64,000 nt of DNA. It comes from Telmatactis stephensoni. Its lineage: Eukaryota > Cnidaria > Anthozoa > Actiniaria > Isophelliidae. The DNA is taken from contig JALIZF010001799.1 of assembly GCA_029948255.1 (NCBI GenBank), positions 62,001-126,000 on the forward strand, in the 5' to 3' direction. The notes below the pieces were generated by a model. That model was not told the origin of the DNA. It saw only the letters and a list, made by a program, of their open reading frames with translations, and did no database searches. Positions 34,873 through 47,151 of the stretch are shown one piece after another; position 1 is the first letter of the stretch; each line of letters begins with the position of its first letter. Position numbers and translations under genes: made by a program.

Positions 34873-37800
34873 ATGTCCACAATTCGAAGGTAACGTTAAT
34901 AACCGAAGTATCCCCTTGTCGATTTTCATCTTTGTAACCTTGGGATTTTCTATGGGTTTTAGCTTGGTTGTGTTGTTGTGCAGAATCTACATCTTGTCAG
35001 GAAATGATTGGAAAAATTATGTCACTTGTTTATAAATAGTTTTACTAGTCTAATATCCCCACACATAATCTCCAACATGCCTCCTTATTAATTTATTATA
35101 TTGTAAAGGTTTAAGACACTTGTGGTGTCCAATTTGATTCGACGAATATTACCCTTGATCGAGGCTTTTGCGTTGAAACTCCAGCATGATTTATGGTTAG
35201 AAAGTAAAGCTAGCTTCTTCTCTTGCTGCTGGGCTACGGAAAATAACACAATTTGACAGCTGTTTTGAACGAGTTTCCGGACACTTTTGTATTCCATTGA
35301 CAGTAAGCTACAATAGGTAACTGTTAACTGAAAGATCAATACCACTGATTTCATTAATTTAGGTTAAAATTTCAGCTGCCCTTCTGAGCTGTTTGCCAGA
35401 CAGGAAGGCCGGAATTTGAGTGTGAATCTCAATGAAAATCAGTAATAGGCTTATTAGGCAATGATTTATTATTTCATGAGGATTAAACTTTTTGAAAGAC
35501 CAGACTTGCAAAATTAAAAAAGCAATACTTTGTCTATTGGGTCTTTCTTTTCTTTTCGAAAATGAAAATAAAGTGTGCTAGCAGGCAATTTGTCCAATGC
35601 AATGAATGAACGAATGAATGAGGTGACTTGGCTGTGTTCAGGTGGGGGGAGGGGGGGGGGAGCATTTTACCTAATCATGTTATGATTGAAAGTACTTTGG
35701 AACAGATGAACAGAAATTTAAATTACAAATATCCAGCTCTCAATTATTACTAACTACAATTATTACTCTTTCAATTGGGTAATTACAAATAAATAAATAA
35801 AAAATAAAACAAAACAAAATAATAATACACCAAGAGTCCCACAATGTGGTAGCCATATTGGATGAACAAAGAGAATTTTTTGATGAAGTTCTTCCAAGAT
35901 GGCTGCAGTGACATCATGTACAACCCAGCATGCACACAAACAATATACGCAGGTTAATGCACTCAGCGAGTGAATTATTTGGATTTACCTTCACAAGTTC
36001 GCTAACAATGAATGAGAAATTTTAAATACTGCACGAGGCGTTACTTGAGTGCAGTGTGAGAAAATTTCGAGTTCACCGTTAGTGAACCTGAAATGAAAAT
36101 GGAATAATAATATTGTTTACATCACACTTGCTGATTGTACAGTGTATGCTCTCAAGAAACTTAATCATGTCTTATTCTTTAAATATTCCCTTAGTCCTGT
36201 TGATGAATATGGTTTCATAAGACCAGACGATTTTGACTATGAAAGCTATGACCAGTTCATGTCAAGCTATCTTCGTGTGTTGGCCAGAAGAGCCAGTAGA
36301 TGGAGTAAATTCATAAGGGGCTCCAAAGTGAAAAAATCCAGAAAAGGTACTCTATTCCTGTGTTGTTGTGATAATCCACTAACTTCTTCTATACAGTCTA
36401 TTAAAGCCTTTATAACTGTTCTATTTGTGAATAAGGCCTATCATCCTCCCCCTGCAAGATCATTGTTGTCCTATAGGAAAATATTCCAAGCCACTGAACT
36501 ATTTGTCATAGCTCAGCACTCAAAGGACTGAAGCAGACTACCCCTGACTGTCTGAAAATGTGTTGAATTTGTTGAATAGGAGGAAGACTTTGTATGACTG
36601 GGAAAATAGCACCGTCACTGTACATTACATTTAGGATAGGAATATTAAATGTTTTTATAGACATAGTACTGACATGGTCACGGTATGGCATGGTAAGTTT
36701 GCCACTCATACACAAACCTCTCTAGGCCAATTTCCCTGCTTGCAGAGCCTCCCACAGCCAGTTAATTCTGAATTTACCTGTAGGAGACTGCTGGGAGCAT
36801 TAAGCTTGTAAATGATGAAGATAAATAAAGAGGTCCTTGCAAAAACAGTGTACTAAGTAATCTCTGACCAAATACTGAATTCTCCTTTTAAAATAAAATA
36901 TTTTGGTGAGAAGGTTTACTTTGATCAGAGAGTACTTAGCTTGTTTTTGCACTGATGTCTTCAAATTTTCCCAAGATTACGTGTAATATATTCAACTCCT
37001 CTAGCAGAGGTATAGACTTTAATTTTATTGGGAATTATAAGGTCCTTTGAGCAGGCCTTGAAGTTTGTCACTCGATTCACTTTCCCATAAATCACGAGGA
37101 AGGGGTGACAAGTGACTGACAATATGATTGTATTGTGCATATTAAACAAAATATTATTAAGAGTTTGGAATGATTAAGAGTATTGAATTCTTTTACAGCA
37201 AAAAGATTTGTTAGGAAAGGAGTGCCAGCTGAACACAGAGGACAGGTAAATGGATTTCTTGTCTTCTTTTCAAACACAGGAATTCTTAACTTGTCATCAG
37301 CTAATCTACATGTAGCCTAAAATACAAAGGGAGACTAGCAAGTGAACTAGTTTGAGTTGCATCTGTGTATAAAGATAGGGATGAATAGAAATTTGTAACA
37401 CCATATAGAAAGAGAGAGAACTTGCTGACATTTGGAGCCTTGGTACTTCCTTGGTTGTTGGAGTAATCTAGCCTAAAATGAGGCACCCAAGAGTGACCTC
37501 TGATGACATCATTTTGACCTGTCTATGATGACATCATTTTGACCTGTCTCTGTTGACATCATTTTGACCTGATATATGTCTCTAATGACATCATTTTGAC
37601 TTGATGTCTCTGTTGACATCATTTTGACTTGATGTCTCTGATGACATCATTTTGACTTGATGTCTCTCATGACATCATTTTGACTTGATGTCTCTGTTGA
37701 CATCATTTTGACTTGATGTCTCTGATGACATCATTTTGACTTGATGTCTCTGATGACATCATTTTGACTTGATGTCTCTGATGACATCATTTTGACTTGA

Positions 37801-40800
37801 TGTCTCTGATGACATCATTTTGACTTGATGTCTCTGTTGACATCATTTTGACTTGATGTCTTTGATGACATCATTTTGACTTGATGTCTCTGATGACATC
37901 ATTTTGACTTGATGTCTCTGTTGACATCATTTTGACTTGATGTCTCTGATGACATCATTTTGACTTGATGTCTTTGATGACATCATTTTGACTTGATGTC
38001 TTTGATGACATCATTTTGACTTGATGTCTCTGTTGACATCATTTTGACTTGATGTCTCTGTTGACATCATTTTGACTTGATGTCTTTGATGACATCATTT
38101 TGACTTGATGTCTTTGATGACATCATTTTGACTTGATGTCTTTGATGACATCATGTTGATGTGATGTCCCTGATGACATCATTTGACTTGATATCTCTGA
38201 TGACATCTTTTTGACATGATATCTCTGTTGACATCATTAATATTTTTGACATGATGTCTCTCATGACAGGTGTCTGTATTTGCAGGGTAACAATAACCTG
38301 AGAGAGATGCTTGCAGATTGAGATTAGATAACAATAAAATATCAAATGTGTGATATTTTGCCATTTTATAGGTGTGGATGGATATCAGTGGAGCAAGAAA
38401 AAGGAAGAAAAGGAATCCAACATATTATCGTGGTTTATTGAACACAGATTTAGATGAAACTGTCAAACACAGTATTATAACAGGTACAGCCATTTGTCCA
38501 TCCATCCATCCATTCATCAATTTATTGTCCTTCTATTGATATAGAATTCCATCTATCCATTTCATCTTGAGCCCAATTTGCACAACAACCTTTTTATGGT
38601 ATGGTACCCCTAAATCTTGGCAAGCAGACCGATTATTTTGAGTACAGCACCCCCGGGGGGGGGGGGGGGGTACTCCCTATATTGGTGTGCTAGGGATGAT
38701 CGTCGTATTTTTTAGAGGTTGAAATCGCCGATTTGGTATTTTTTAGGGGTTGTCAGAGAAAATCCAAGGTTTTTCAGAAAAGATGGTATTTTTTAGGGGT
38801 ACAAAATAAACGAGATGATTGTTTTACTTACTGCCTTACTTTGTTAGTTTTTTGTTTGATTTTTTGGTATTTTTTAGGGGTATTTTTGAGCTGTTAGGTA
38901 TTTTTAAGGGTTGAAAATTTTGGCATTTGGGTATTTTTTAGGGTACGTTCTGGAGGTTTCCGATGATCATCCCTAGCGTTTTGACCCCGAAGAACCCCCC
39001 CCACCCAGGACAGCACTCCTATCAGCCAAAGAAATTAATTTCTATTCACACAATGACGAATATAATTAGGGACCCGTACCATGCCAAAAAAGGCCTGCGT
39101 GCCCAGAATTAGGAGTGCTGGGGTGTCACAAACAGTCAATGTTGTGTAATTCAGGCTTTATATCAGCACCCATCTATCTTTTTGTGAGACAGCCTCATCT
39201 CATTGCATATCATTCCTTTCATTAGATATTGACAGGACATTCCCAGAAAATATCCACTTTGGCTCCTCTCAGAAAGATCTCCGTAAAAGTCTTTATAATG
39301 TCCTCCATGTGTATGCTCTACACAACCCAAGAATAGGTTACTGTCAGGTAACGTAACTTGAATTTGTTTTTGTTCATAACCATGTTTACTTACTGCTTTT
39401 ATGTTTGAAAATAATATGGTCTATAATTTGACCTACATTGTATGCAGCATGAAAATATAAGATGAGGTCTCCTTTATACACAGGCATGCAGTCACTATTC
39501 TCTCACACTTACTGCCTGTGCATTTAGTGAATCAAGTAAATTTAGTGTATTTAAAGTCCACATCACTCCTAGCCAGGAACTTCATAAATCATTTCTTTGT
39601 GAATAGAAAATCTGCCTTTAGTTGTTAAATATTTCTTGATACAGACATTTCCATTCAGAGAAATTAAACATTCAAAATTAGAAAATGCGAATGAGATGAC
39701 ATCAACCCAGGAATTTGATGCCTCATTTTGTTTCAAATTTTCAAACAGATGCATATGGGTTAAGGAGTAAATATGTCCATAGTGTGTAGTAATGTAATTG
39801 TATATGTAATAATTCCTGGGTTGACGTCATCTCATTTGCATTTTCTAATTTTGAAATGCTTATAATAATTTCTCTGAAATGTCTATATCAAGGAATATTA
39901 AACACAATCGATTTTCTATCCACAAAGAAATGAATTATGAAGTTTCTGGCTAGGGGTTATATGGGCTTTAAGAAAAAAACCCTGAGAGAATGACACATCA
40001 ACAGCATCAACTCATATACAACCCAATCCAAGCAGTGTTCAGATGCAAAAGAAGCAAGCTGAGTGAATGAGAATGGGAAGGGGGGGGGGAGTGCATTGTA
40101 GTCCTAAAAGACATGGTGAACCTGGCTTCATACCTGGGCAGTTGAGACATGACAAACTCATCCTGTTGAAGAAGAGTTGAATGTAGGTTACAGTAACTGT
40201 ACCTTCCTTCAGGTGTCACCTCTGAACTTGAACCAGCACAATAGATTTTTAAATCAAAGCAATTCTGAATCAGTAAAGTTGTTTGAAAATTAAAATTACG
40301 AAAAGCAAAATTGATTTCAATTGGTTATGTTTATCATTAAGTAAACTTTTATTATTCTTTAGGGTTTAAACTATATCACTGGTCTACTCATACTTATTGT
40401 CCAGAGTGAGGAGTCAGCATTTTGGTTGCTAGATGTCTTGTTATCCAAGAGAATACCAGGTGAGCATACACTTTGTGTTAATAATTGTTCTCACTTTATG
40501 GACAATCTTACCAAGGCTAGCCACCCAATGTGCTTCATTGCACAAAGACCATGGTTTCAAGTCAAGGTTGGACTTGATAAAAACGCAATAAAATGTATGA
40601 GAGCTTCAAGCCCAACCTTGTTTTGAGGTGTAATTTGGGAAAATACCCAAAGAAAATTGCTACAGAAAACATGATGATACTTTAAGGTTACTATTTTTGG
40701 TGACAACATAATTTAGCAAATCTTAGCAAGTTCCACAAAAAATTTGCTAAATTTTGTACTTCTTGGTCAATCTTAGTATACGTAGGTCAATCTTGGTCAA

Positions 40801-43800
40801 TCTCAGTTTCCCCCAGAATTGCCAAACTAAGTAGTTGCTAAATCTTCCCCTGGAGAAGTCTTGAGAGAATGAGATTGAAAGCAGGAAGGGTAGGGAGTGT
40901 GTAGGAAAGAGGGAATTTTAGAAATAACTGCTTCACTTGCATCCATGCTAGTCATGAGACTGTCGTGACTTCCTTTTGCCTCCCCCTGACATACATGTAG
41001 ACACAGAAGTGTGCACCACAACAACGTGTGGTAGACCAAAACTCCACATTGCTAGCATGCCTCCAGATAGTCTTCTTGTAGTAACTCATGTCCGTACACT
41101 GATACACTATAATAGAGGAGTTTTTGTATGACTGTGAAAATGGCACAGCACCATCACAGCATGGTTACAGCAGGAAGATTCAATGTTTTTATAGACAACA
41201 TGGCACTGACATAGCCATGGTAAAACGTGGTCTATTTCACACTCATTTGCTGTAATACTAAGTAACTATATAATGATACCTTATTCTTTCTGACAGATTA
41301 CTATGCCAAAGACATGCTTGGTCTTCAAGTTGAACAAGAAGTCCTCTCACAGCTAGTGAGGTATAGTACTACATCTGTAGAATTTATCATTTATTTTATA
41401 TACTGTCCTATGATTTTCAAGCAATGAATTCTCCTATATTTCCAGGATAAAGATGCCTGAGCTGCATGCTCACATAGAGAGAATAGGTCTACCATATAGT
41501 ATCTTCTCAACCAAGTGGTTTATATGCTTGTTTATTGATGTCTTACCAATCGAGGTGAGATTTGCAACTTAGGCAGTGGAATGAGAAGCAGGAGCAAGTA
41601 TAGTTTGGTTTGTGCACTCCCTCTAAGCCCTATGCCTGCACTTTGATCCATAGTGGCCTTGCACACTTATTTCAACTTCTCTAAAAGCCTATAAAACAGT
41701 GTGCTCATTGATAGAGGGGTAAAATATGAGTGTAGGGCTCTTTATCAAAAGACTGGCATGAGATAAAACAAGCATAAATTTAAAAAATAGGCCCCTAAGA
41801 GGCCATGTGGTTACTGGCGCTAAACCCCCCAACTTTCAGTGAAACATTTTACGAGCAGGGAGTCTCTCTAAAAAAAATGATAAACCTTACAACTGGCACA
41901 TAAAAAGCCCTCTACAAATTTGCTGAAGACTGTGCCTGATTCACTCAACACAACAAACAAAGTTAAATTACTGAACTAGCCATTTCTAATAGAAAGTGAA
42001 GTGCTACGGGCAGAAAACAGCTGGTGTATCCACGTTAGCAGAACTGTTCCCCTAAAACTTACGAAAGTACATCGCTTTGTCTGATATATCAAATGTTTCT
42101 TACCTATCTCCTGTGCATTGTATGACGAACACTGCTAGTTGACCTTCAATATTGAACTACAAGGATCAGTGTCGGACACACACGGTTCAAAATATTTAGA
42201 ACTTTGAGTAGAGCAATTTTTCACACAATTTCAAACGGCTAGCCTTCGCAATGATTATAAAACTAACTGACCCGACCCGTTTCACGCATTCTTCGCTTAA
42301 CGGCTAGTTTTATGTTCTATTTGACCTGACGCGTTCGTCACGTAATGGATAAAACATCTGAAACGTGAACGAAAAAATACACGATTTGTTGTGTCAATGA
42401 TGCCGTTGTGGAAATCTTTACAGCAAACAATTTAGACATATAGTGAACAGAAATAAAAAGTTGAATAAACTGGTATAATCGCAGGGGATATTTTTGCGTG
42501 TGAGATATAATGTATGATAATACAAAGACAAAGGCAAACACTAATAGCTGTTGACAGACAACTACAGCCAAGCAGTGTACGCTTCGAGGAGCGTCTTGTT
42601 CAAAATTTCATTGACGACAACATGTCAAACTCTCTTACTCTAGCAGCAGCTAATCTAAATGTCCTTTTTAAGCCAATTTTCGGCTTTTTGTACGTGGGCA
42701 CGAGTAAATGCGCGAGTGCGTCTAGTTTATTTTTATGTTCTATTTCACCTGATCCATTTGGTCACGTAATGGATAAAACATCTGAAACGTGAACGAAAAA
42801 ATACACGGTTTGTTGTGTCAATAATGCCGTTGTGGAAATCTTTACAGCGAACAATAATTATTTAGACATATAGTGAAATAAAAAGTTGAATAAACTGGTA
42901 TATTCACAGGGAATATTTTTGCGTGTGAGATATAATGTATGATAATACAAAGACAAAGGCAAACACTAATAGCTGTTGACAGACAAATAAAGGGTCTTTA
43001 CTACTGCTGCAGGTCGAAACATTTCCCCTACAGATATATTTATGAACTAAACTGATCGGTTTAGTCTCAAAACGTATATCTATAACCACAATCTCTATAT
43101 TTGATTTTTAATCAGACCGGCGCACGTAGTTCTGCGCACGTACTTCGTAGTTCGGCTTGGGACTTCGCCTCTACTTCGGAACTTCGCATATCTTTCGGCT
43201 CTTCGGAGATTTCCGAAAATCACTCACTCACAGACTCGCAGACTCATGGACCCGATGGCAGAGTGTGTTACTGGCATTAAGCCAGTAACCACAAAAACAT
43301 CCTTCACCTGTTATACTGCACCACAAATTATTGGTGTAGCTTAGCTCTCAATGAGGTGGAGTGCCAATTTTATTGATAAAAGGTGGATATATTGGTCCCG
43401 GGGGGGGCTCCGATCGTAAATGGACGGGGATGCTCGTCGTACCTTTTAGGGGTCAAAATCTGCAATCTGGTACCTTTTAGGGTGTTTCCGGACTTATTGG
43501 ACTACCAGAGACATAGCTGGTACCTTTTAGGGACCATTTTGGGGTAAATAAACTACCTAAAATATGCATGAAAGAGACGATTTCGTTGATCTGAATTGAA
43601 TCTTCAAATCACATCGATGACAAAGTGTTACTTTAATTCTTTATTATTGTTTTTGGGGGGTTGGTAGAGGCACTAACAGGACTGTAAGTATAAAAATATT
43701 TATTTTTCCATGAAAATTTAAGGAGGCTCCCTATAGTTATAGTGGATACTGATACTAAATGAAAAAGTCATGTTTAAAATCAAGTTTGTTTGCATATTGA

Positions 43801-46610
43801 CAGCTTATAGACCAATTATATTAAAGATTATGAGTTTTAGGATTTGTTGCAAGGGCCATGATCCCATGATCCCCCCGGGATATTGGTATCAGTTCATGGA
43901 AGATCTCTGTTAAAAGAGCCTATCATTGAAAATGGTCTATTAAGCGACTTTTAGTTGATGTCCTGAGATATTTTACCATAGGGAATTTCAGCAACATTTT
44001 GAACCATTTGAGGAAACTTGAAAAATCATATAAAAAGTCACTTAAGGAGGCTCCCTATAGTTATAGTGGATACTGATACTAAATGAAAAAGTCATGTTTA
44101 AAATCAAGTTTGTTTGCATATTGACAGCTTATAGACCAATTATATTAAAGATTATGAGTTTTAGGATTTGTTGCAAGGACCATGATCCCATGGATGTTAC
44201 CATAGCAATGCTACAGCTTCCATAAAAAGGTCCCTTTTTACCAATTAAATTTTAATTGCTCGAAGTTTCCACGGTAAAAGTTAATTTTTTTAAAATAATA
44301 TGAAACTTTGCTTAATTTGTGATTGTATGATCAATTTTAAAAATATTCTGGACATCAGATTTTTCTCAATTTAGAAAAACCGAAATTTGACAATATCTCA
44401 AATTCTGATGTCCAGAATATTTTTAAAATCGATCATACAATCACAAATTAAGCAAAGTTTCATATTATTTTAAAAAAATCAACTTTTACCGTGGAAACTT
44501 CGAGCAATTAAAATTTAATTGGTAAAAAGGGACCTTTTTATGGAAGCTGTAGCATTGCTATGGTAACATCCATGGGATCATGGCCCTTGCAACAAATCCT
44601 AAAACTCATAATCTTTAATATAATTGGTCTATAAGCTGTCAATATGCAAACAAACTTGATTTTAAACATGACTTTTTCATTTAGTATCAGTATCCACTAT
44701 AACTATAGGGAGCCTCCTTAAATTTTCATGGAAAAATAAATATTTTTATACTTATACAGTCCTGTTAGTGCCTCTACCAAACCCCCAAACCCCCAACCCC
44801 AAATAGTTATGATTATATACAAATCTGGTTTATTGAATTCACGTTCTTATTGATTTTAGACTGTACTTCGTATTTGGGACTGCTTGTTTTATGAAGGATC
44901 CAAAATTCTGCTCAGAGTATCCTTGACTCTTCTCACTCTCCATGAAGCTAAGCTGCTGGAAAGTAAAGACTTTCCACAGCTTTGTACTGCAATGAAGGTG
45001 AGCCGGATAGTGTTTAGTATTCAACTGAAAGATTAGTGTTTGCATTAGAACAGATTTCGTGACTGAAAGCACGGTTGTACGAGGGGTGAATAGCGCTATC
45101 CAGCAGATAAAATCTATACAAAATATATACAGTGGATAACTCTTATCCAGTGGATAACTTTATCCAACCTTCGCACAACCGGCCCAGGTCTGTGACATGT
45201 CTGTATTTTTTTGTCTACTGAAACCATTGCTGCAATGTGGTACACAGTACGTTGTATGTATACTTAGTAACTTAGTGGGAGTACTTACTGGACAGGAAAA
45301 TTCTTGGCTCAAAGTCATGCTGCATGGACTGAGCAAATGACAGAGAGCTAATTGCTTTCCTGTCTGGCCTGATGACACGACCTAACTCAGTCTGCAAACT
45401 TTGAAAGTGTTCACAGGATGAGTTACAGTGTTTCTCGTGATTGTGTTATTATTTTCATGATGAACAAAATATGTTTAAAAAATAAATGCATGTGGTGGTG
45501 GTCCCTAGGGCCTAAATATTTCTTTCCTATAAATTCACAGACGATCACACAAACTCCATCTACAATGGACTGTCACTCCTTCATGACAGTAAGTACTCAC
45601 AATAGGCCATTTGCATTGCACGATGGCGTCATTTAACTACAACTACCAGAATGCTCTATGAATTTTCTTTTGAGAATAGTAGAACTATTGGCACTAATTG
45701 CTTTACAAAAGAAAGTGGTCAAAGCCTTCTGGTAGTTGTAGTATATGACGCCATCATGCAAATGGTCTATTTAGAGTAGGACTGTGGTCAAAAGCACTCA
45801 AAACCTAATTGAGCTGAAACATCACTGAAAGAATCTCAAAGAGCCACACAATTACTGGTTAATTTGTTTTCTCAAAATTCCTATGAGAAGTATTACATTT
45901 AACCCCTTGACTGCCAGCACATTTTGTATTCCCTGTGTCAGGGGACTGGAAACTATTCCCCAGTAATCTTCAGTCATAATGCATTTGATATGCCAATTTT
46001 CCATGTCATCTAGCTATCGACAAATCCAAACATTTACCTGACAGTGTACTCTCAGGGTCCCCAACACTGCTTTGCAAAACAAAATCACACAAAAATATTT
46101 GGTCTTTTCACGTGTCACAGATAATTAAAAATCCGTTTCACGTTCACAAAAATATATATCAAGTTGCTTTACATAGATGCAAAAAGATTTTAAACCTTAA
46201 ATCACATTTTCACATCAAAATAAATCAGCCATTCACATTTCATGCAAAAGGTATAGGGGACCGTGTACTATATCTAGATATTCTACGTGTATTGAAATCT
46301 ATGCATTATGGCCACTTGATTTGCTTCCAAGTTGCATGGCCATTTTGTAAAGGTTTTACTCTGGGGGGGTGGGGTGGGGAAGGCATTCAGTACCCCTGCT
46401 GATCACCAATCACAAACCCCTTCCTAAACTCAAGAATTACAACTTACAAAGTTTTTGACTCTTATTTCCAAAAGTAAATTTTTTATCCTCTTGTAGAATT
46501 GTTTTGAACTGCCTGGATCTTTGCCAAGACGACTTATAAGAAGACTTCGACAAGATGCTCTCAAAAAGTTAAGACCTCCAGAAAATGGAAATGTGGCAAA
46601 CACCAGTTAG
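34873..46610 (+). CDS. GRTP1: GRTP1-like TBC domain Rab GTPase-activating protein
   Basis: TBC-domain protein of the GRTP1/TBC1D6 type, expected to speed GTP hydrolysis on Rab GTPases. Eleven exons in phase: 34873-34889 (17 nt), 36195-36346, 37199-37245, 38372-38483, 39226-39347, 40363-40459, 41297-41360, 41446-41554, 44860-44997, 45541-45588 and 46497-46610, giving 339 aa (human 336). The tiny first exon MSTIR joins SPVDEYGFIRPDDFDYESY, matching the family N-terminus. TBC fingerprints are present: RKGVPAEHRGQVWM, the arginine finger in IITDIDRTFPEN, the glutamine finger in GYCQGLNYITG, SAFWLLD, STKWFICLFIDVLPIE and VLRIWDCLFYEGSKIL. Both catalytic fingers (Arg and Gln) are intact. Introns are loaded with repeats: a 28-bp satellite, a TTAA element, and large palindromes. 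Confidence 0.95.
36577..36724. repeat. 150-bp palindromic MITE, copy 6
   Basis: TAGGAGGAAGACTTTGTATG at the left, CACTCATACACAAACCTCTCTA at the right (last 14 bases mirror the left end), and AAATGTTTTTATAGACAT centrally. In GRTP1 intron 2. Confidence 0.7.
37493..38268. repeat. 28-bp satellite array, about 26 copies
   Basis: Unit TGATGACATCATTTTGACTT plus GATGTCTC, repeated head to tail with single-base changes (mostly CTCTGA / CTTTGA / CTCTGTT). Edges are more diverged than the centre. Each unit has the dyad GATGTC ... GACATC, so hairpins can form. No unique spacers separate the units, so this is not a CRISPR. In GRTP1 intron 3. Confidence 0.95.
38651..39009. mobile_element. G/C-ended repeat with GGTATTTTTTAGGGG motifs
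   Basis: Starts CCCCCGGGGGG and ends in a C-run; ACAGCAC flanks both sides (38644-38650 and 39010-39016), a likely 7-bp target duplication. The interior repeats GGTATTTTTTAGGGGT several times. A related element with GGTACCTTTTAGGG is at 43397-43879. In GRTP1 intron 4. Confidence 0.65.
39551..39971. mobile_element. TTAA-flanked MITE, 421 bp
   Basis: TTAA occurs at both edges (39551-39554 and 39968-39971). Arms of about 150 bp start TTAAAGTCCACATCACTCCT, then CTAGCCAGGAACTTCATAA, with complementary CTAGCCAG and TTCATAA at the other end. TTAA targets are used by piggyBac and Kolobok families. In GRTP1 intron 5. Confidence 0.75.
40545..40626. repeat. Dispersed short repeat (pair with 54520-54602)
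   Basis: GACCATGGTTTCAAGTCAAG and GGTTGGACTTGATAAA ... CCAACCTTGTTTTGAGG are shared with 54520-54602, with a spaced CAAGGTTGG / CCAACCTTG inversion. Here it follows GRTP1 exon 6. Confidence 0.65.
41113..41254. repeat. 150-bp palindromic MITE, copy 7
   Basis: TAGAGGAGTTTTTGTATGAC at the left and TATTTCACACTCATTTGCTGTA (partly decayed) at the right. In GRTP1 intron 6, 43 bp before exon 7. Confidence 0.7.
41817..43292. mobile_element. 1.5-kb non-autonomous element with internal duplication
   Basis: Ends GTGGTTACTGGC (41817) and GCCAGTAACCAC (to 43292) are inverted. Inside, about 42310-42562 and 42733-42986 are direct copies of about 250 bp, sharing CACGTAATGGATAAAACATC and GCGTGTGAGATATAATG. 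No transposase frame is present. In GRTP1 intron 8. Confidence 0.6.
43397..43879. mobile_element. CCCGGG-ended element with 8-bp TSD
   Basis: CCCGGGGGG at the left and CCCCCCGGG at the right are inverted. ATATTGGT at 43389-43396 and 43880-43887 is an exact 8-bp duplication. The left part shares the GGTACCTTTTAGGG motif with the element at 38651; the right part shares about 150 bp with the palindrome at 44043. Confidence 0.7.
44043..44721. repeat. 679-bp near-perfect palindrome
   Basis: The left arm starts TAAGGAGGCTCCCTATAGTT and the right arm is its complement, with the centre near 44382 (GACATCAGATTTTT ... AATTCTGATGTC). Only a few mismatches were noticed by eye. The symmetry extends weakly: 44722-44790 is the complement of 43661-43720. 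No coding potential. In GRTP1 intron 8. Confidence 0.85.
45073..45180. repeat. Hairpin MITE (GGTTGTACGA ends)
   Basis: GGTTGTACGAGGGGTGAATA pairs loosely with TATCCAACCTTCGCACAACC; the centre repeats AGTGGATAACT / TTATCCA. A related copy lies at 55398-55533. Confidence 0.65.
45602..45770. repeat. MITE with ATAGGCCATTTGCA ends
   Basis: ATAGGCCATTTGCATTGCAC followed by GATGGCGTCAT pairs with ATGACGCCATCATGCAAATG; CTACAACTACCAGAA pairs with TTCTGGTAGTTGTAG. In GRTP1 intron 10, 13 bp after exon 10. Confidence 0.75.
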
Positions 46611-46843
46611 ATATTACGTTGAACATGAAATTTTATTTTGTAAAATATATTATTTGATAAAAAAAGAAAGAAAGAATTATAACAGGAATGAGAGGGATTC
46701 TGAAGGGATTCATTGTCAAATGTTATTACTAGAAATTTATGTACATACACAAAGATACAATAATATTACAATGCATGGACAACTTTTAAACAAAATTGGC
46801 AGAAATTCTGCAGATTTTATTCATATCATTAATAAGTATATAA

Positions 46844-47151
46844 CATAGCTGCCAACCCCCAAGGCTTTCGTATCTGGAGATCAACATTTTTTCCTTAGAA
46901 TTGGGTCGTTTCACGCTCAGTGGGGGGGGGGGGGGGAGGGGAGTCAAAGTGGGACAAAACGTACTCGAGGCTACACTGCGCTATCTCCGAGGTCGATATT
47001 TCAAGGAAGATAGACGATATTTCAGTTAAAATGGCCGCGATTTTAGGATTCGAGCGATTATCCGGGAGATTTAGGTCTTTATCCGGGAGACCGGGAGATG
47101 AGGCCCAAAATCTGGAGACTCCCGGATTATCCGGGAGGGTTGGCAGCTATG
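46844..47151. repeat. MITE with CATAGCTGCCAACCC ends
   Basis: CATAGCTGCCAACCCC at the left and GGTTGGCAGCTATG at the right are inverted. Inside the right half, CCGGGAGA units repeat. The G-run at 46921 is adjacent to an unrelated 83-codon frame. Confidence 0.8.

Noticed and set aside
37493..38268. Repeat array considered as a CRISPR
   Set aside because: Units abut with no unique spacers, and the host is an animal; it is a satellite.
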